From NCBI RefSeq assembly GCF_021018805.1, contig NC_086253.1, positions 13,394,735 to 13,458,734 of the forward strand: a stretch of DNA of 64,000 nt, read 5' to 3'. Below, one piece after another: positions 11,786 to 24,000 of this stretch (its first letter is position 1; each line of letters opens with the position of its first letter). This DNA is from Prinia subflava (lineage: Eukaryota > Chordata > Aves > Passeriformes > Cisticolidae). A program made the translations under genes and the position numbers. Below the pieces are notes generated by a model. It ran no database searches. It was given only the letters and a program-made list of their open reading frames with translations, and was not told where the DNA came from.

Positions 11786-14700
11786 CAGGCACAGGAAAAT
11801 AATTCATCCCAAATTTCTGTGCTAAACATTCACAGGCTAAGAAGAACAAGGAGGTCAGACCAGAAACAATGTTATCTTTAGATATTTTGACCAAAAATAA
11901 AATTTCTTGGATTTAACACAATGCCCTAGCACTAACCTTTCCACTCAAGTTGCTTGAAGCTTCCCTGTTACAGGATAAAACCCCTGGCATGATGGTTACT
12001 ACTTCTCCTCCAGCATGTGAAAGCCTTCCCAAGGGAAGAAAAGAAAAGTCGGTCACACAGGACATGTCCAGCTGGTTGTGTTTGTCCCAGAGTGAGAGAG
12101 GTAATGGTCTGGCTCTTTGGTGGAGAAGGACAGAACATGACTCAGTGAAATCCCATCTCAGGGTGTCAGACATCAGAGATCTGGTATTTCTAAATGTGTA
12201 GCAGGCAGAATAAAAACCATGAGTGCTAGACATGTATAGTCATTTGGGTGGAACATTTTCATTAAAATTTACACTGAAATCAACATTATCTCTTGAGAAA
12301 TTTGAACTTTTTCATTCCATTTCATAGTGATTTTTTCATTATAAAACTTTGGATTGTTTAAAATACATTTTTCACTCCCATCCACACAACTCCCTAGAAA
12401 ATATATTTGGCCAGTCATTTAGCAGTGTTAGCAAAAAAAAAAAGTGCTGAAGGAATATCCTCATACTCATAATAGGTAATAAAAATACCTATTAAAATAA
12501 CATTGACAGGTCACAAAGTGCTGTTTAGAAATAATATGTAATTAAATATGGGCATCTTAATATTTTTCAATCCTTTTCACTTTCTATGCAAGTTTATTTA
12601 GTAAATGATAATTGCAGAGGCACTGATAGCCCACACAGACAGTAAGGTGGTTGTGTGCCTGCCCAGTCTCTCTTGTGAACATGTTCTACCCATTTCAGCA
12701 GCCTGCAAACCAGGCTGATGGTAGCTGCTTACCTCCCTTCACCTACCACAGATAAGGGCATCTGGTTCTTGTTTACATTCAGGTTTATGGAGGTAATTTC
12801 TGCACAAGATTATATTTTTTATGCTTTTGACTCTGCAGCTTACATGTATTCAGCTTTCTTTCTAGAAGAAGGTGAATTAGAATAAAACAGAATGAATATT
12901 CTGGTCTCCTGACATACTGAAAATATTACTGGAAACCGCATTATACGCGTATTACAACTCAGAATCAGTTTGGTATTTATTATAACTATTCTAAACTAAC
13001 CTCAAGAGTCACAGAAAAGAATTCTGCTGGAAAAGGAGTATTTTTTTACACAAACAGACAGCTTTTGTACTATTTGTCAGTAACAATGGCAGCAAAAGCA
13101 CCGCTTAAACACAGCAAATGTGGAGCGTGGCTGCACTAAATGTGATTGTGCAGGTAAGGTTGCACCAGGCCAGCCACCATCTCATTATGGCTGTGATTAT
13201 ACACTCAAGTTCATAACTGGAACTGAAGTAGTAGTGGGAGAAAATGTATTTTATTTGGTTGGTTGTGATTCTTTCAATTAGTCTTTTCATGAATACTGAA
13301 GTGTTCAACATAGCTTCCATACTCAGAATAGGAAAATTTTACAGCCCCGTATGTAGAACAACTTTGAATAGTTGATTTGAAAGAAGTGTTTCTAATTTAT
13401 GGTTCTAATGTAACCTTTTTTTACACAAGTTGCCCACTAAGGAAACACAAACATGAAGTTGTACTTACTGGTGCAATGTAACAATATATTTCACAGTGCA
13501 AATCTTCACTGTTCTGTGGTCTTCAGACTGAGAGTTATCCAAAAGTGACTTGGAGTCTGGATGTCAGACTGGCATGAACTGTTCAAACAAGCCAGAAAAT
13601 TTCTCAGTTGTGGATAGTTAATTTGTTCCATGCTATTATTGCCATCAGATATTTCCCCATTTCTCTTCTGCTTCAGTTTTCTATGATGAACAGAAGTAAA
13701 GTCAAAGACTACTTATCTGTACCTGATGACTACAGCGGGAATATCTCTGACTCCATGCCTTGAATTTAATCTTTCCACTCATGAGTCACAGCTTGATGCT
13801 CACATACTCCTGGGTGACACCCTTAGACTCCTTTTTGTTCACATTATTACCACAGCAGAATAAAGGTATACTGTATTTCATTTCTTGTTGCTGTTGTTTA
13901 TTTTTATTACACTGAGCACAGAAGCCCTGACTGCACAAAGGCACCTGCTATAAAACCATACGTGAAAGATAATCTTTGTGTCAAAAAACTTGTGCCATAA
14001 ACTACAAGGGAAACAGTAAGTAAACAGGAGGTAAAAGTGACATACTCAAGGTCAAAAATGTTCCTGCAGACCTCACTGTTTCTCTTCTTGAGTCTTATCT
14101 AAGGCAATTATATAAAACCAGGAATATTGTGTGCACCAGATTAAGCTGCTATATGACAATTACTTTGAAAACAGAGGATGTTTCTACCCACACAATAATC
14201 TTTCAGAGAGACTAATGAGGATGTGTATGAAACATCTGCTGCTTGCCTTCCATTAGATGAAACACTTCTGAAAATGAAGTTAAGAGGGAAATCCCTCTTA
14301 GTCAAAGTAAAACAGGATTATAATAACAGTGATCATCTGTGAACCAGAAGCCAAAAGCTAGTGTGGTAGACAAGTCCAATGCCATTTTAAACCTCAGCCA
14401 CGAAAAGACACAGAAAAACTTGTTACATCAAACAAATACTCCAATGCTAAAGGAAGCTCTCTGTAATGAAAGATAGACTTGATACAAGGTTGATTTCCAT
14501 TGTAAATGGAATATGTCATAACTTTCTTATTGGAAACCACTTTGCTGCACCTTCATGCAGAATTTCCCAAAAGCTCACTGAAAATAACTGTGGACTATAG
14601 TGTCAGACAGTTTTCAATATTACCTACTGAAGGCTCAGGAAGAAGAAAACTTGACTGCTGACAAAAGTGCAGTCAAACAGCTGTCCCTGTCCCCAGACCC

Positions 14701-15989
14701 ACAGGTTAACATGGTTTGGGTAGTGCCAGCAATGTGCAAAGAAGGGTGAGAGCAGCACTATGGGCAGCTCTGATGAGCAGGAATCCCTTTGCAGAGGCAC
14801 TGAAGAGACACTTCCATTGGCACAAGCTTGGTTCAGGGCTTGAATTTGTGTCCAGAATCTGTCACAGGATCTGATAACATCGTTTTTGCTCCTAGTAAAA
14901 TACATTATTGTTCCACTGATGTTTATTTTCTCCTAAATACTTCCTCTTTATTTTCTCCTAGGAGGAACATAGGAATGTTGTTGCTGAAATAGCTTGTGAA
15001 ATTAAACTATATTAATGAGATTCATATTAGCTGACTGATTCTCACAGTATTCTGAGATACTTTGGAAAAGGTCTGCAACCATGATTTAGTAATATTTAGT
15101 TGGTTGGGATTTTTTAAATTGTGATAAATATGCAAACAGTATATTTTGTTTTTATGAAATCCACTAATTTTGAATATTTCTTATAAACTCTCTCTATAAA
15201 TAATGTTAGCATTAAAATTATGTTTTCCAACAGTTTTCGGAGTAGTTCTCTAGTTTGTTCAACAATTATTGCTGAAATGGTTGTGATCTTAGGAACTCTC
15301 ATTCGCATCTGACATTCTTTCCCAGTGACTAATTATTTTTCAGACTGTTTTAATTGCAGGGTGTAGGATGCATTCTTTGTAACTGCTAACTATTAGAAGG
15401 GGACATGCTCTGCAGATCATTAAATGTGCTACCAGGAATCTCTGAGACCAATGATATTTGTCAAAATGAGTCAATGTGTTTGTTGAGGGCAAGAGGCCAC
15501 CTCCAGGAAATGTCTCTCAATAACTGCTGGCATGGTAAGAGCTGTTAATTATTTAAGGTGATATGGAGACCATAGATCTTCTCAGGAGAAATGGATTTCT
15601 TGTTTCTTTTATTTACAACCAGGATTCATTAAAAACTGAGTTAATTTCATTTGTTTTTTAAACAATCCCAGACTGAGACTTTTTTGGTGGCCTGCAAGCA
15701 TTGCTAAAGAGAAGGCAAGTAAGAGACATCAAAATATTATGCATATTTCATGGCTTCCTATCAGAACATGAAGTGATGTAAAATAAACCTCTTAAAAGAA
15801 TTGAACATCTACACTCAAACTAGGCCAGCATCACTGTGTACTTTCAAAGTCATTTCATTCACTAATGAGACTACCTCTAAAACCTAGGCCAGAGGTACTG
15901 CTTGGCAATGCTGTCAGGTAAAGCTTTTGCTTTCTTTCTATCTGATTTTGGCAAAGCAGAGGCTCATGCTCTCCGTGAGTGCCCTAAGC
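11786..15989. other. AT-rich non-coding DNA, no gene seen
   Basis: No gene or mobile element is recognised. Frames at 11913-12233 (-) and 11950-12201 (+) lie opposite each other in a slightly GC-richer patch and have no domain. Frames at 13105-13320, 14624-14905 and 15114-15308 (all minus) are chance-like. Confidence 0.55.
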
Positions 15990-16440
15990 CCCAGGTGACA
16001 AGAGCACGTCAGGAGTGATCAGGGGTCTGAAAACCTGCGAGCAATGATCGAAGGAATTGGGACTTGTAGCCTAAGGAAAAGATTGAAGAAGTGACACAGT
16101 AGCAACTTTGCTAGGTATAAAGATATCCCTGAAGAGAGCTACCTCTCTATGTTCAGGGTAGATAGACAAGAAATAATGGGATCACGTTATATAAAACAAG
16201 GTTCTATTCAGAAATAAGGAAAAGATTTCTAAAAAAAAACCCCAAACCAAACAAAAATATCCAACCAAACAATCAAACAAAAACAAACAAAACCCCCAAT
16301 CACAGCAATGCTCTGGAATGAAGGTTGTCTAGTATAATTTGAACTATCACTTCTCAGAGGTAACTTAGACATAATAGCTCTTGCCTTAAGGGATGTGGCT
16401 TCATCAAGCTCTATTCTAGACCTATTTTTGCAAGACATTT
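15990..16440 (+). mobile_element. Old CR1-like fragment, sense, interrupted
   Basis: The order of short segments fits a strongly decayed CR1 3' region: GATCAGGGGTCTGAAAACC, GAGCAATGATCGAAGGAATT, CTATGTTCAGGGTAGATAGA, GACAAGAAATAATGGGATCA, and TTCAGAAATAAGGAAAAGAT where the family has a TTAGATATTAGGAAAAGATT-like segment. After an A/C-rich insert it resumes with CAATGCTCTGGAATGAAGGT and TTGTCTAG, where the family has a CACTGGAATGGGTTGCC-like segment. No 3' tail repeats are visible. It is older than the copies at 6.0, 37.3 and 42.1 kb, judging by how little of it is recognisable. Confidence 0.5.
16231..16298 (+). repeat. A/C-rich (CAAA)n-like simple repeat
   Basis: The tract is made only of A and C apart from a few T, starting with nine A and continuing as irregular CAAA and CCAAA units. 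It splits the old CR1-like fragment in two. It may have grown from an A-rich stretch of that element or be the decayed tail of a later insertion. Confidence 0.8.
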
Positions 16441-16721
16441 ATGGAGGTAATCCACCTGGGAACCAAAATAGCCTTTCCCAATGAAAATTTAATCAAATCG
16501 TGTCTGATTCTAGTAGAATGTTTCAATTTTTTTGTCACTTTTGAGGTGTTCTCTTACGTTTTAGGGAGGGGTTGCCTGTTTGGTTGGGGTTTTTTGGGGG
16601 GGGAAAGTTCTGTTTGGTTTCTGTTTGGTTTTGGTTTCGTTATTGTTGTTTTTCTTCAGAATAACCCTTATCACCAGCTGAAGAGTTTTGTCTTTGGAAG
16701 GGTCCAAACCACTCGCTTTGA
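16441..16721. other. AT/GT-rich spacer, no gene seen
   Basis: This region between the old CR1-like remnant and the CpG-rich block holds G/T-rich text (several TTTGGTTTT units at 16575-16640). A 96-codon frame at 16441-16731 has low-complexity composition and no domain. Confidence 0.5.
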
Positions 16722-17028
16722 TCCCCGCTGAGGCGTTTGGCATTCCAGATCCCCGCAGCAGGTCAGCAGCGCCGGGCTCCCGGTGGTGCAGTTCACAAGC
16801 ACCGCGTGCTTAGCAAATCCTGCCCTGGTTTACCCCGGAGCTGCGGGCATTCGAGCACCCTCGAGCGCTCAGTCCGGGGAGGTGACAGCAGCAGTGACAG
16901 CGGCAGTGACAGCAGCAGTGACAGCAGCAGTGACAGCACCAGCCCGGCTTGATGCCCCGGGGGCGCGGCGGGGCCGCCTGCAGTACCAGGGTGCGGGGCT
17001 AGATGGCGCTAGAGCCCGCAGGGAGCCT
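16722..17028. other. Isolated CpG-rich block
   Basis: About 300 bp are strongly GC- and CpG-rich by eye (CCCCGCTGAGGCG, CAGCGCCGGGCTCCCGG, CACCGCGTGC, CCTCGAGCGCTCAG, GGGGGCGCGGCGGGGCCGCC), within a background where CpG is scarce. Such a block may be a small CpG island at a promoter, or the GC-rich flank of the tandem array that follows. An ATG at 17003 opens a frame (MALEPAGS...) that runs straight into the minisatellite. The base at -3 is T, a weak start context, and I see no TATA box or splice donor that would establish a gene. Confidence 0.5.
16882..16941 (+). repeat. 12-bp tandem repeat GTGACAGCAGCA, 5 copies
   Basis: There are five adjoining 12-bp units starting at 16882, 16894, 16906, 16918 and 16930. 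Units 1, 3 and 4 are identical, unit 2 has CGG for CAG, and unit 5 ends in CACCA. The unit is a multiple of three, so frames stay open through it (Ser/Asp-rich in one frame, Val-Thr-Ala-Ala in another). That is a property of the repeat and not evidence of coding. Confidence 0.95.
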
Positions 17029-17440
17029 GGAACGGGGAAAACACGGAACGGGAAAACACGGAACGGGAAAACACGGAACGGGAAAACACGGAACGGGAAA
17101 ACATGGAACGGGAAAACATGGAACGGGGAAAACACGGAACGGGGAAAACACGGAACGGGGAAAACCGGGAACTGGGAAAACATGGAACGGGAAAACACGG
17201 AACAGGGAAAACACGGAAAAGGGAAAACCCGGAACAGGGAAAATACAGAACTGGGAAAACATGGAACAGGGAAAAGCCAGAAAAGGGAAAACACGGAATG
17301 GGAAACACCCAGAAAAGGGAAAACATGGAAAAGGGAAAACCTGGAACGGGGAAAACTCAGAAAAGGGAAAACCTGGCACAGGGAAAACACGGAACAGGGA
17401 AAACCTGGAAAAGGGAAAACACAGAAAAGGGAAAACCCGG
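17029..17440 (+). repeat. 15-17 bp minisatellite, 25 full units
   Basis: The array has 25 full units from 17041 to 17434, with a partial unit at each end. The first five units are 15 bp (the first four ACACGGAACGGGAAA, the fifth ACATGGAACGGGAAA). Most later units are 16 bp (for example ACACGGAACAGGGAAA), with two more 15-bp units (17180, 17291) and one 17-bp unit (17306). The plus strand is purine-rich. The 5' units are near-identical and carry two CpG each, while the 3' units are diverged, with CA or AA in those places. Frames of up to 362 codons run through the array on both strands because the unit has no stop in those frames. They are low-complexity artefacts. Confidence 0.97.
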
Positions 17441-17758
17441 AGGTGTTTCCTGCCTCTTCTTTCTCCATCACCCTCACAGAAAGAGCACCTTGTCTCCCCT
17501 GGTCACTGAAAGGATGCTTTATTCCCATTTGCTCCACGTTACTAAGCTCTACTATGGGTTTTTACAGTGTTTTCTATTTACAAGAAGGCTAACTAAACAT
17601 ATTTTGATGAGGAGACAATTTGCCAAAAGCTGGCGTTTTGGAAAGAGTAACATTATTCAGGGAAAACACAAACAAGCAAGCAAACAAACAAAACCCCACC
17701 AAAAAAAACTCCACACCAACCTGTTAAAATACTTTATTTCAAGATTTTCAGAGGATGG
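17441..17758. other. Spacer between the two tandem arrays
   Basis: This is mostly unique sequence with an A/C-rich stretch at about 17665-17712 (CAAG and CAAA units). No gene is recognised. Confidence 0.5.
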
Positions 17759-18139
17759 TCCTTTCCTTTCCTTTCCTTTCCTTTCCTTTCCTTTCCTTTC
17801 CTTTCCTTTCCTTTCCTTTCCTTTCCTTTCCTTTCCTTTCCTTTCCTTTCCTTTCCTTTCCTTTCCTTTCCTTTCCTTTCCTTTCCTTTCCTTTCCTTTC
17901 CTTTCCTTTCCTTTCCTTTCCTTTCCTTTCCTTTCCTTTCCTTTCCTTTCCTTTCCTTTCCTTTCCTTTCCTTCCTTTCCTTTCCTTTCCTTTTCCTTTC
18001 CTTTCCTTTCCTTTCCTTTCCTTTCCTTTCCTTTCCTTTCCTTTCCTTTCCTTTCCTTTCCTTTCCTTTCCTTTCCTTTCCTTTCCTTTCCTTTCCTTTC
18101 CTTTCCTTTTCCTTTCTTTCCTTTCCTTTCCTTTCCTTA
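17759..18139 (+). repeat. (CTTTC)n pentanucleotide array, 381 bp
   Basis: About 76 copies of CTTTC are present. Phase shifts come from one lost T near 17971, one extra T near 17991, and an extra T plus a lost C near 18109-18117. The plus strand is pure pyrimidine over the whole tract and the minus strand pure purine. The open frames that run through it (17103-18191 and 17755-18180) encode only Ser/Phe/Leu/Pro periodic peptide and are not genes. Confidence 0.98.
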
Positions 18140-20907
18140 TTTACTTAAAGGCTTCTTGCTTTTCACATTTGCTTCTCTGAAGTTTCCTTGACTGGCAAAG
18201 GGAGAAATAATGTGAAAACATCTAAAAATGTAAACCGTGTGCTGCACCAAAAATGGATTGGAATGGTTCAGATGAAATGAAAAAAGATTGTTTTATACTT
18301 TTCCTAGTTTCACGAAACAAATAATAAAATTAAGTTAACACATATTATATGCAATATATAACAAACCTAAAATCACTTTCCTTTGGTTTTGGTTTTGGTT
18401 TTATCCAATGTACACATTCTTTTTTTTTTTTTTCACAGTTACAGTAACTATAATTTCCAACACATTTTTGTGTGGTTTATGTTCATCTGATGGTGTCTGC
18501 TGAGGGTATTTTAAGAGACCAGTGCAAGTTTTAAGACATATTGAAGAGAAAAAATATTTTGTCAAGGGAATGCATTAAAAAGTGTTACAAAGCCTATGAA
18601 AAATAAAAGTTAAAATGTATTGCATTTCCTATGGGAAAATTTGTGGTGTCAGATAATAGGTAGAAGGACTCGAGGGATAAAATATATTCTTAGATTAATA
18701 ATTCAAGTATTTACAACAAGAATATGAGCATTATTCTCAAAGTCATTATCAATTGTTTATATATTATGTAATTCTGAAAACTACTTAAAATTATAAAAAG
18801 CTGAAATCCTATCTGATGGCAATAAATTCTGGAATAACAACACTTGTCTGAGTAGTTTGAGGGAATTTAATATTAATTGGGGTTTTAACTAGGAAAACAG
18901 CAAGACTGGCTATAATTCTGTGGAGACAAGCTGTAACAAACAACCTTGTAGGTCAGATTCAATTAATTTACAGCCAAAGAGCATGAAACCACACTGTTAT
19001 TTAACAAGCCAAAAGTATGACCGAGCTTCATTCACGAAAGAAATTGACCCCACTGTTTCCATCATCAGCATTATTGGATAGCATCAGTTGTTTTCTGAAC
19101 TGTTTATCAATTAATTGCTTCATTTTCTCAGACATAGAACTAGATGGTCACTTTGCTCATATCTGTATGTGTCATGCACCACTAAAATTATCATTCCTGT
19201 CCCTCTATGATGTGGAGTGTGTGTCAAAGATGGGACAATCTAAATAGCCACGAGAAGAAAATTACTCAGAGAAATTCATATGATCAATGAACATTTACTG
19301 ATATGAGAATTTATCTTGGCCTGGTGTTTCCTGTGACCATGACATCAGGGAGAGGGAAGAGTTAAACTCTGCTCATGCTGGGACCAGTCCAAACACCAGT
19401 TATTGATGGTTACCATGGTTCCAGGTCCAAACAGGGCTAACAAAGTCATTTTGGGTTTAGATTGGAATTTAGTTTGCATGGCAGCACAAGTCTTTGCCTG
19501 ACACATAGCAGATGTGCCTTTTAACAAAAAAGGGTTTAATCCCTTCATGATTAATGAATTCTGTATTCAGCTGTGTTCATATTTCACTTATTGTAACAGC
19601 TCACACTACGGTCATTGTATTCCAATAAGGTAAATGCAAATTTTCCTTATCTATTTTATCATGACTTCAGCCAATGGACAGTGCTCAAGTCAGTAGAGAA
19701 GAATTGAAAATTAATTTTAATTTCTTTAAAAAAAAAAAAACAACTTTTACTTGGGGAAAACCCATGGGCTATTTCTTTGCTCTGTTCCATCTAAAAAGGC
19801 GTGTTAGTTCTATATTATGTATTTGAGAAACCAGAGCAAGCCCTCAGTAGAAAAGAATCCCAGCATGGACTTCTGTCCCACTGACTGTTTACAGGTTTTA
19901 TGTAAGGAATGTATGTACTGTGATAAGCAAAGACCCAGTAGAACAAGGACCAGGACATGGTTCTAATTTATTGCTGGCCAATTTACTGCTGCTGGCCAAA
20001 TGTAGTTCTCATTTAAATACTGCATTTCTATGTCAAACACTTCAGTGTTTCTGTGTCAAACACACTTCAGCGAAAGGAGTCAAGAGCTGTGCTCTCCTCT
20101 TTCCTTTTCCACCCAAGCAGCAGCTCATTGGGATGCTGGGATGCTTCCTCTGGTGTCTGGGCATGAAGTGAGTCATGTCCTGAGGAGACACATCTCAGAA
20201 GCTGTGTACCCCAGTCTGTGTCCTCCTGCACGCCTGTGCTGAGCACTGATTCTGAGAGTCACAGCTTTTCACAGAAAAATTTAGGTGTGTGGCCTGGCAC
20301 GTTATTACCTGAGCCCAGGAATCCACTCAAATGGTAATCCCACAATGCGAGGGAAAACTTACTTGTTAGAGATGATCTATAGCTTTGGATGAGCTGGACC
20401 TTTCTCAAGAAAGGCCTTGATTGACCTCAGAACAGGCTCATATTTATAGACTTTCTACTCAGCTGAGAAATTTTGTGTAATGGCCTTTAAGGATATGTGT
20501 TTGTCAGTCACTCTTTTGCAATGTGCAATGTGAGCTTTTGTGAGAAGGCTACATAATGACTCTTGATATATACTGTTTCACAAAGGTTTCCATGAACTCT
20601 GGATCTATTTGAAAAGTAAGAGTTATCATGATGAGAGTTGCTATAAAAGTATCTGTTTTCAGAGACTCCTGCATAGGTAGAAAGGAGAAACATTCTCTTT
20701 TCCATAGAAGTCGACAATATGTCCAGTGATAAAATGTCCCATAGATAAATAAAAACTCAAATTTAAGAAGTTCCCACATCAATGTTTATATGTCAACAGT
20801 CAAGCTAGGTTACATACCACTCATTTTAAAGAGTTTTCCAGTGATGCTACCTTCTTTGTCTGTGAGAAAACTTGAGATTTTTAGGGGGGTTGAGTTTTTG
20901 TAGGTGG
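18140..20907. other. AT-rich non-coding DNA, no gene seen
   Basis: Only minor simple sequence is visible: three GGTTTT units near 18385-18402, a 14-nt T-run at 18420-18433 and a 13-nt A-run at 19728-19740. Frames of 62-83 codons (for example 19017-19247 and 19920-20171) have no domain. Confidence 0.55.
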
Positions 20908-21002
20908 TTTTTTTTTGTGGTGGTGGGTGGTTTTGTTTGTTTTGTTTTTGTGTTTGTTTGTTTGTTTGTTTGTTGTTAATTTATTTTGTTTGTGTGTGTG
21001 TG
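20908..21002 (+). repeat. GT-rich simple repeat with (TTTG)n core
   Basis: The tract is almost purely G and T: a T-run, GTGG units, then about six TTTG units at 20951-20975 and a final (TG)n run at 20990-21002. It is a typical compound microsatellite. The 62-codon frame across it is low-complexity. Confidence 0.9.
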
Positions 21003-24000
21003 CATCATTCCCACTGCTGGTGCACTGCAGAGATGTAAGTAATAATCAAGACCTCTACAAGTTTAACTTTCATTACACAAGTTGCCTGGAGCACAGACAT
21101 TGACACATCCCTCCTGAAAAATTTCACATAGAATTGAAATCTTCTCATCTCAGTCCCATTCCAACATGTATTTTAGCCCCACACTAAATCTGAAACCTTT
21201 AAAAGAAGAGATTTGCTTGGTACAGTTTTAGATGCTTTCTGTAGCAGGAAATTATAGTGCTTCTAAGATGCAGTGAGCTGTCTGCAGAACACATACACAG
21301 TCTACTCAAAAAGCATTACATTAGTGCAGTAACATGCCTCATTTCAGAGCTAAATCTATCAAGGTCTGCAGTAAAAATGTTAGAAAGTCCTTCACTGGTA
21401 GGAAATGTAATCACCTCTGAAAGTGTGAACCCCCAGAAATGCTGAGCTGGGGAATTTCAAGCCTTGATTGCAATCTCATTATGAGCAAGACACGTGGCCT
21501 CCCATAATTGTAAGGCCAGCCCAATGCCTTGCACTTGGCTGCAAGATTGCCACTTGCACGCTGTCAGGGAAAGAGGTATCAGCAGAGGCACATGAGAGTT
21601 CAGCTCTGAGCTGTACCAGAGAAAGCTGCAAAGACTCGCAGTTTATTTACATTAAAATATTTTTGGAGGAAGATATGCAAACAACGGTAAAATATGAAGA
21701 AAGTAAACGGTGAGCAGAAGGTGAGCAGTATGGTTGGGAGCTGTGAAAGAACTGAAGGGATGCCAGGCTTGGATTAATTTCTTATTTGCTATGTTTCCTA
21801 GCTTAAGAATAGAATAAAAGTACAAACCACAATACCTCTCTTTGAAAAAGTAGACCTTGAAAAGACCTTGAAAAATAAAAGCAATTAGTCTGAGCAGGAA
21901 ACACTAATATCTGGGAAACAGTAAGAGGAACTATTCCACAGAGGAAGGAAAGCCTCCTACAGATGACCTTAAAATTTCTTGTGGACGCCAGAATGGGATG
22001 GATGATAGGAAGAGAGAGGACTGGAAAGGGGAAAGACTTATTACTTTTCTCCTACAGTTTATTCAGTGTAAAATAAGGATGCTACACACATGGAGCAAAA
22101 TGCTCCAATTAAAAGGCCAGTCTTTGGCAAGGTTAAATCTTGGAAGATGTTAAGCTTCTTGCAGCTTTTGTTGGCTGCACAGTAGCACGGCATGCTGCAG
22201 CCCTTTTTATTTTGCAGCTAGTCTCTAGAGAACAATGGGAAAAAAATCCAAAATCACACTAAACAGTATCATAACAAAACAAGACAAATGTAAAACAGGA
22301 AAAAACTGAGGAGATACTGTATAACAATTTCACAACTAGATCTTCTGTCTGCTCACATCCTGTCCTGAACAAATCAAGCTCATCAGTTAGGCAGAAGGGT
22401 GCTCAAAACTGGGAGTACTTGAATTTGACTCACTGCCATAAAAACACTAGTGAAATTTTCTGTGTAGCAGAGTTTGTGTTACAGCTCCAGCAGGAAAAAA
22501 GGAAGAAAACCCTTCACCACATTAATCATCTTAGGAACCTCCTGGTCTTTAAGCACTTTCTTGTAAAACATGTGGTCGAACTGCAACGTTCATAATTCAG
22601 TGAGTAGTTTTAGTGAAATCAGAATAACTATTTTTAGAAATGCTTAGCAACTGGAGCAAGGGAAAATCTTCCCAAAACCAAATGGATTATCTTTTTCAGA
22701 AAAACACTGGTGGCTTTTCTATACTTAAGGACCACAAGGGTCCTTAAGCAGAGACACAGAGGGATGCAAAGACATTTTTACAAATATTTGCACTGTTAAT
22801 AAATGACTTTTTATCTGGGTATTGCCTGGATGAATGAATAGTTTAACTGTTCCACCACAATGATGCCCACAGGATGGCAGGGAAGAGAGCCTGTTTTCTC
22901 AGAAGTGTTAGTCATGGTGGAGATCCAAGTGGCACCCTGCATGCCAGGTCAGGCCTGTAAAGACATTTCTGCCCATTGGTGATTCCACACTCAGCTCATG
23001 CCAGCAGAGCTGGTTTACAAGAGAGCTGGCTGAGGAGAGTTCTGCCACCAGCACTTTGGATAAGTGAATGTATAAGAAGCCAACTGCACTCTTCATTTGT
23101 GATTTTCCCAAAGACTTCCAAGTAATCATAATATCCACAATGAAAAATTGCACAGCAGATCTGGGTGGCAACATCAGGTATTTAAGATCTGTGTTCTTAT
23201 TTTGTGTTGGACCAAAGAGCAATACTCTAAAAATGTTTTCACAAAAGCACAATTGAGTTGAGATGTCTGGTGTGATGGTTCCTCATTTCAGTATGTGTCA
23301 ATGTACAAGGTGCAGAGCTGTGTGAGGGAGAACTAATTCATTTGCCATACAGAGTGCTCTTGTTCAAGTTAACTGATCCCAAATACCCCAAAATAAAACC
23401 TAAGGTTTATAGAAAATGTGTATAGATTCACCCTGGCCAAAGACAGACCAGCAAGGATTCATGTAGGTTTTGTCTGGCATTTGAAAAAAGTTTAGACTTT
23501 AAAAAGTAGCATAGAATCTGATGAAAGTTTTCAAAGCAAAATTCTTCTACAAAATAAGGTATTGCAGTTGTTGTTTCATTGAAAGCATTCCTAATCTGTC
23601 ACTGGTGGTCATGCAAGTGAAGGACTAAAACCTTTTCTATGTCCAGGAACAGAACTAATACACAGGATGCTGTCCCTGGTTTATTCTTTTCTGCCTTAGT
23701 GCTTGACTGACTGGAAACTTTCCAGTTTCAGTCTTAGCAAAAACATGTTAGTCAAATGAACTTCATCCAAAATAACCTAGTCAGCTTTAACAGCCATGAA
23801 ATTTCTTTAACGACTCCACAGTGCATTATTGTTTGTAAAAAATGTAACTAAACTTCAGCATATTTTAACTTCGCTTTTCAACGTGTTATTATTTTGTTTG
23901 AAGTATGTGAAATCAATGGCAATGCTGAAAACCATTCTCATTGACTCAAAGGTAATATGTAGTACCTGGTCATGAAAATGTGAGCAGCAAACTGAAAGGG

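Noticed and set aside
16229..16298. Regularly spaced repeat suggestive of a CRISPR array
   Set aside because: The text is irregular CAAA simple sequence with no unique spacers, and the genome is evidently eukaryotic.
17029..17440. Minisatellite as a CRISPR-like or phage-derived array
   Set aside because: Units adjoin without spacers, and variation is by point change and one-base length change, as in ordinary minisatellites.
16783..17592. 269-codon open frame and its overlapping frames on both strands
   Set aside because: The same minisatellite is open in several frames at once, including three minus-strand frames. A real gene would favour one frame.
17103..18191. 362-codon open frame on the plus strand
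   Set aside because: It runs through the minisatellite and the (CTTTC)n array. Those parts of its product are only periodic low-complexity peptide. Array units lack stops, so length carries no coding evidence.
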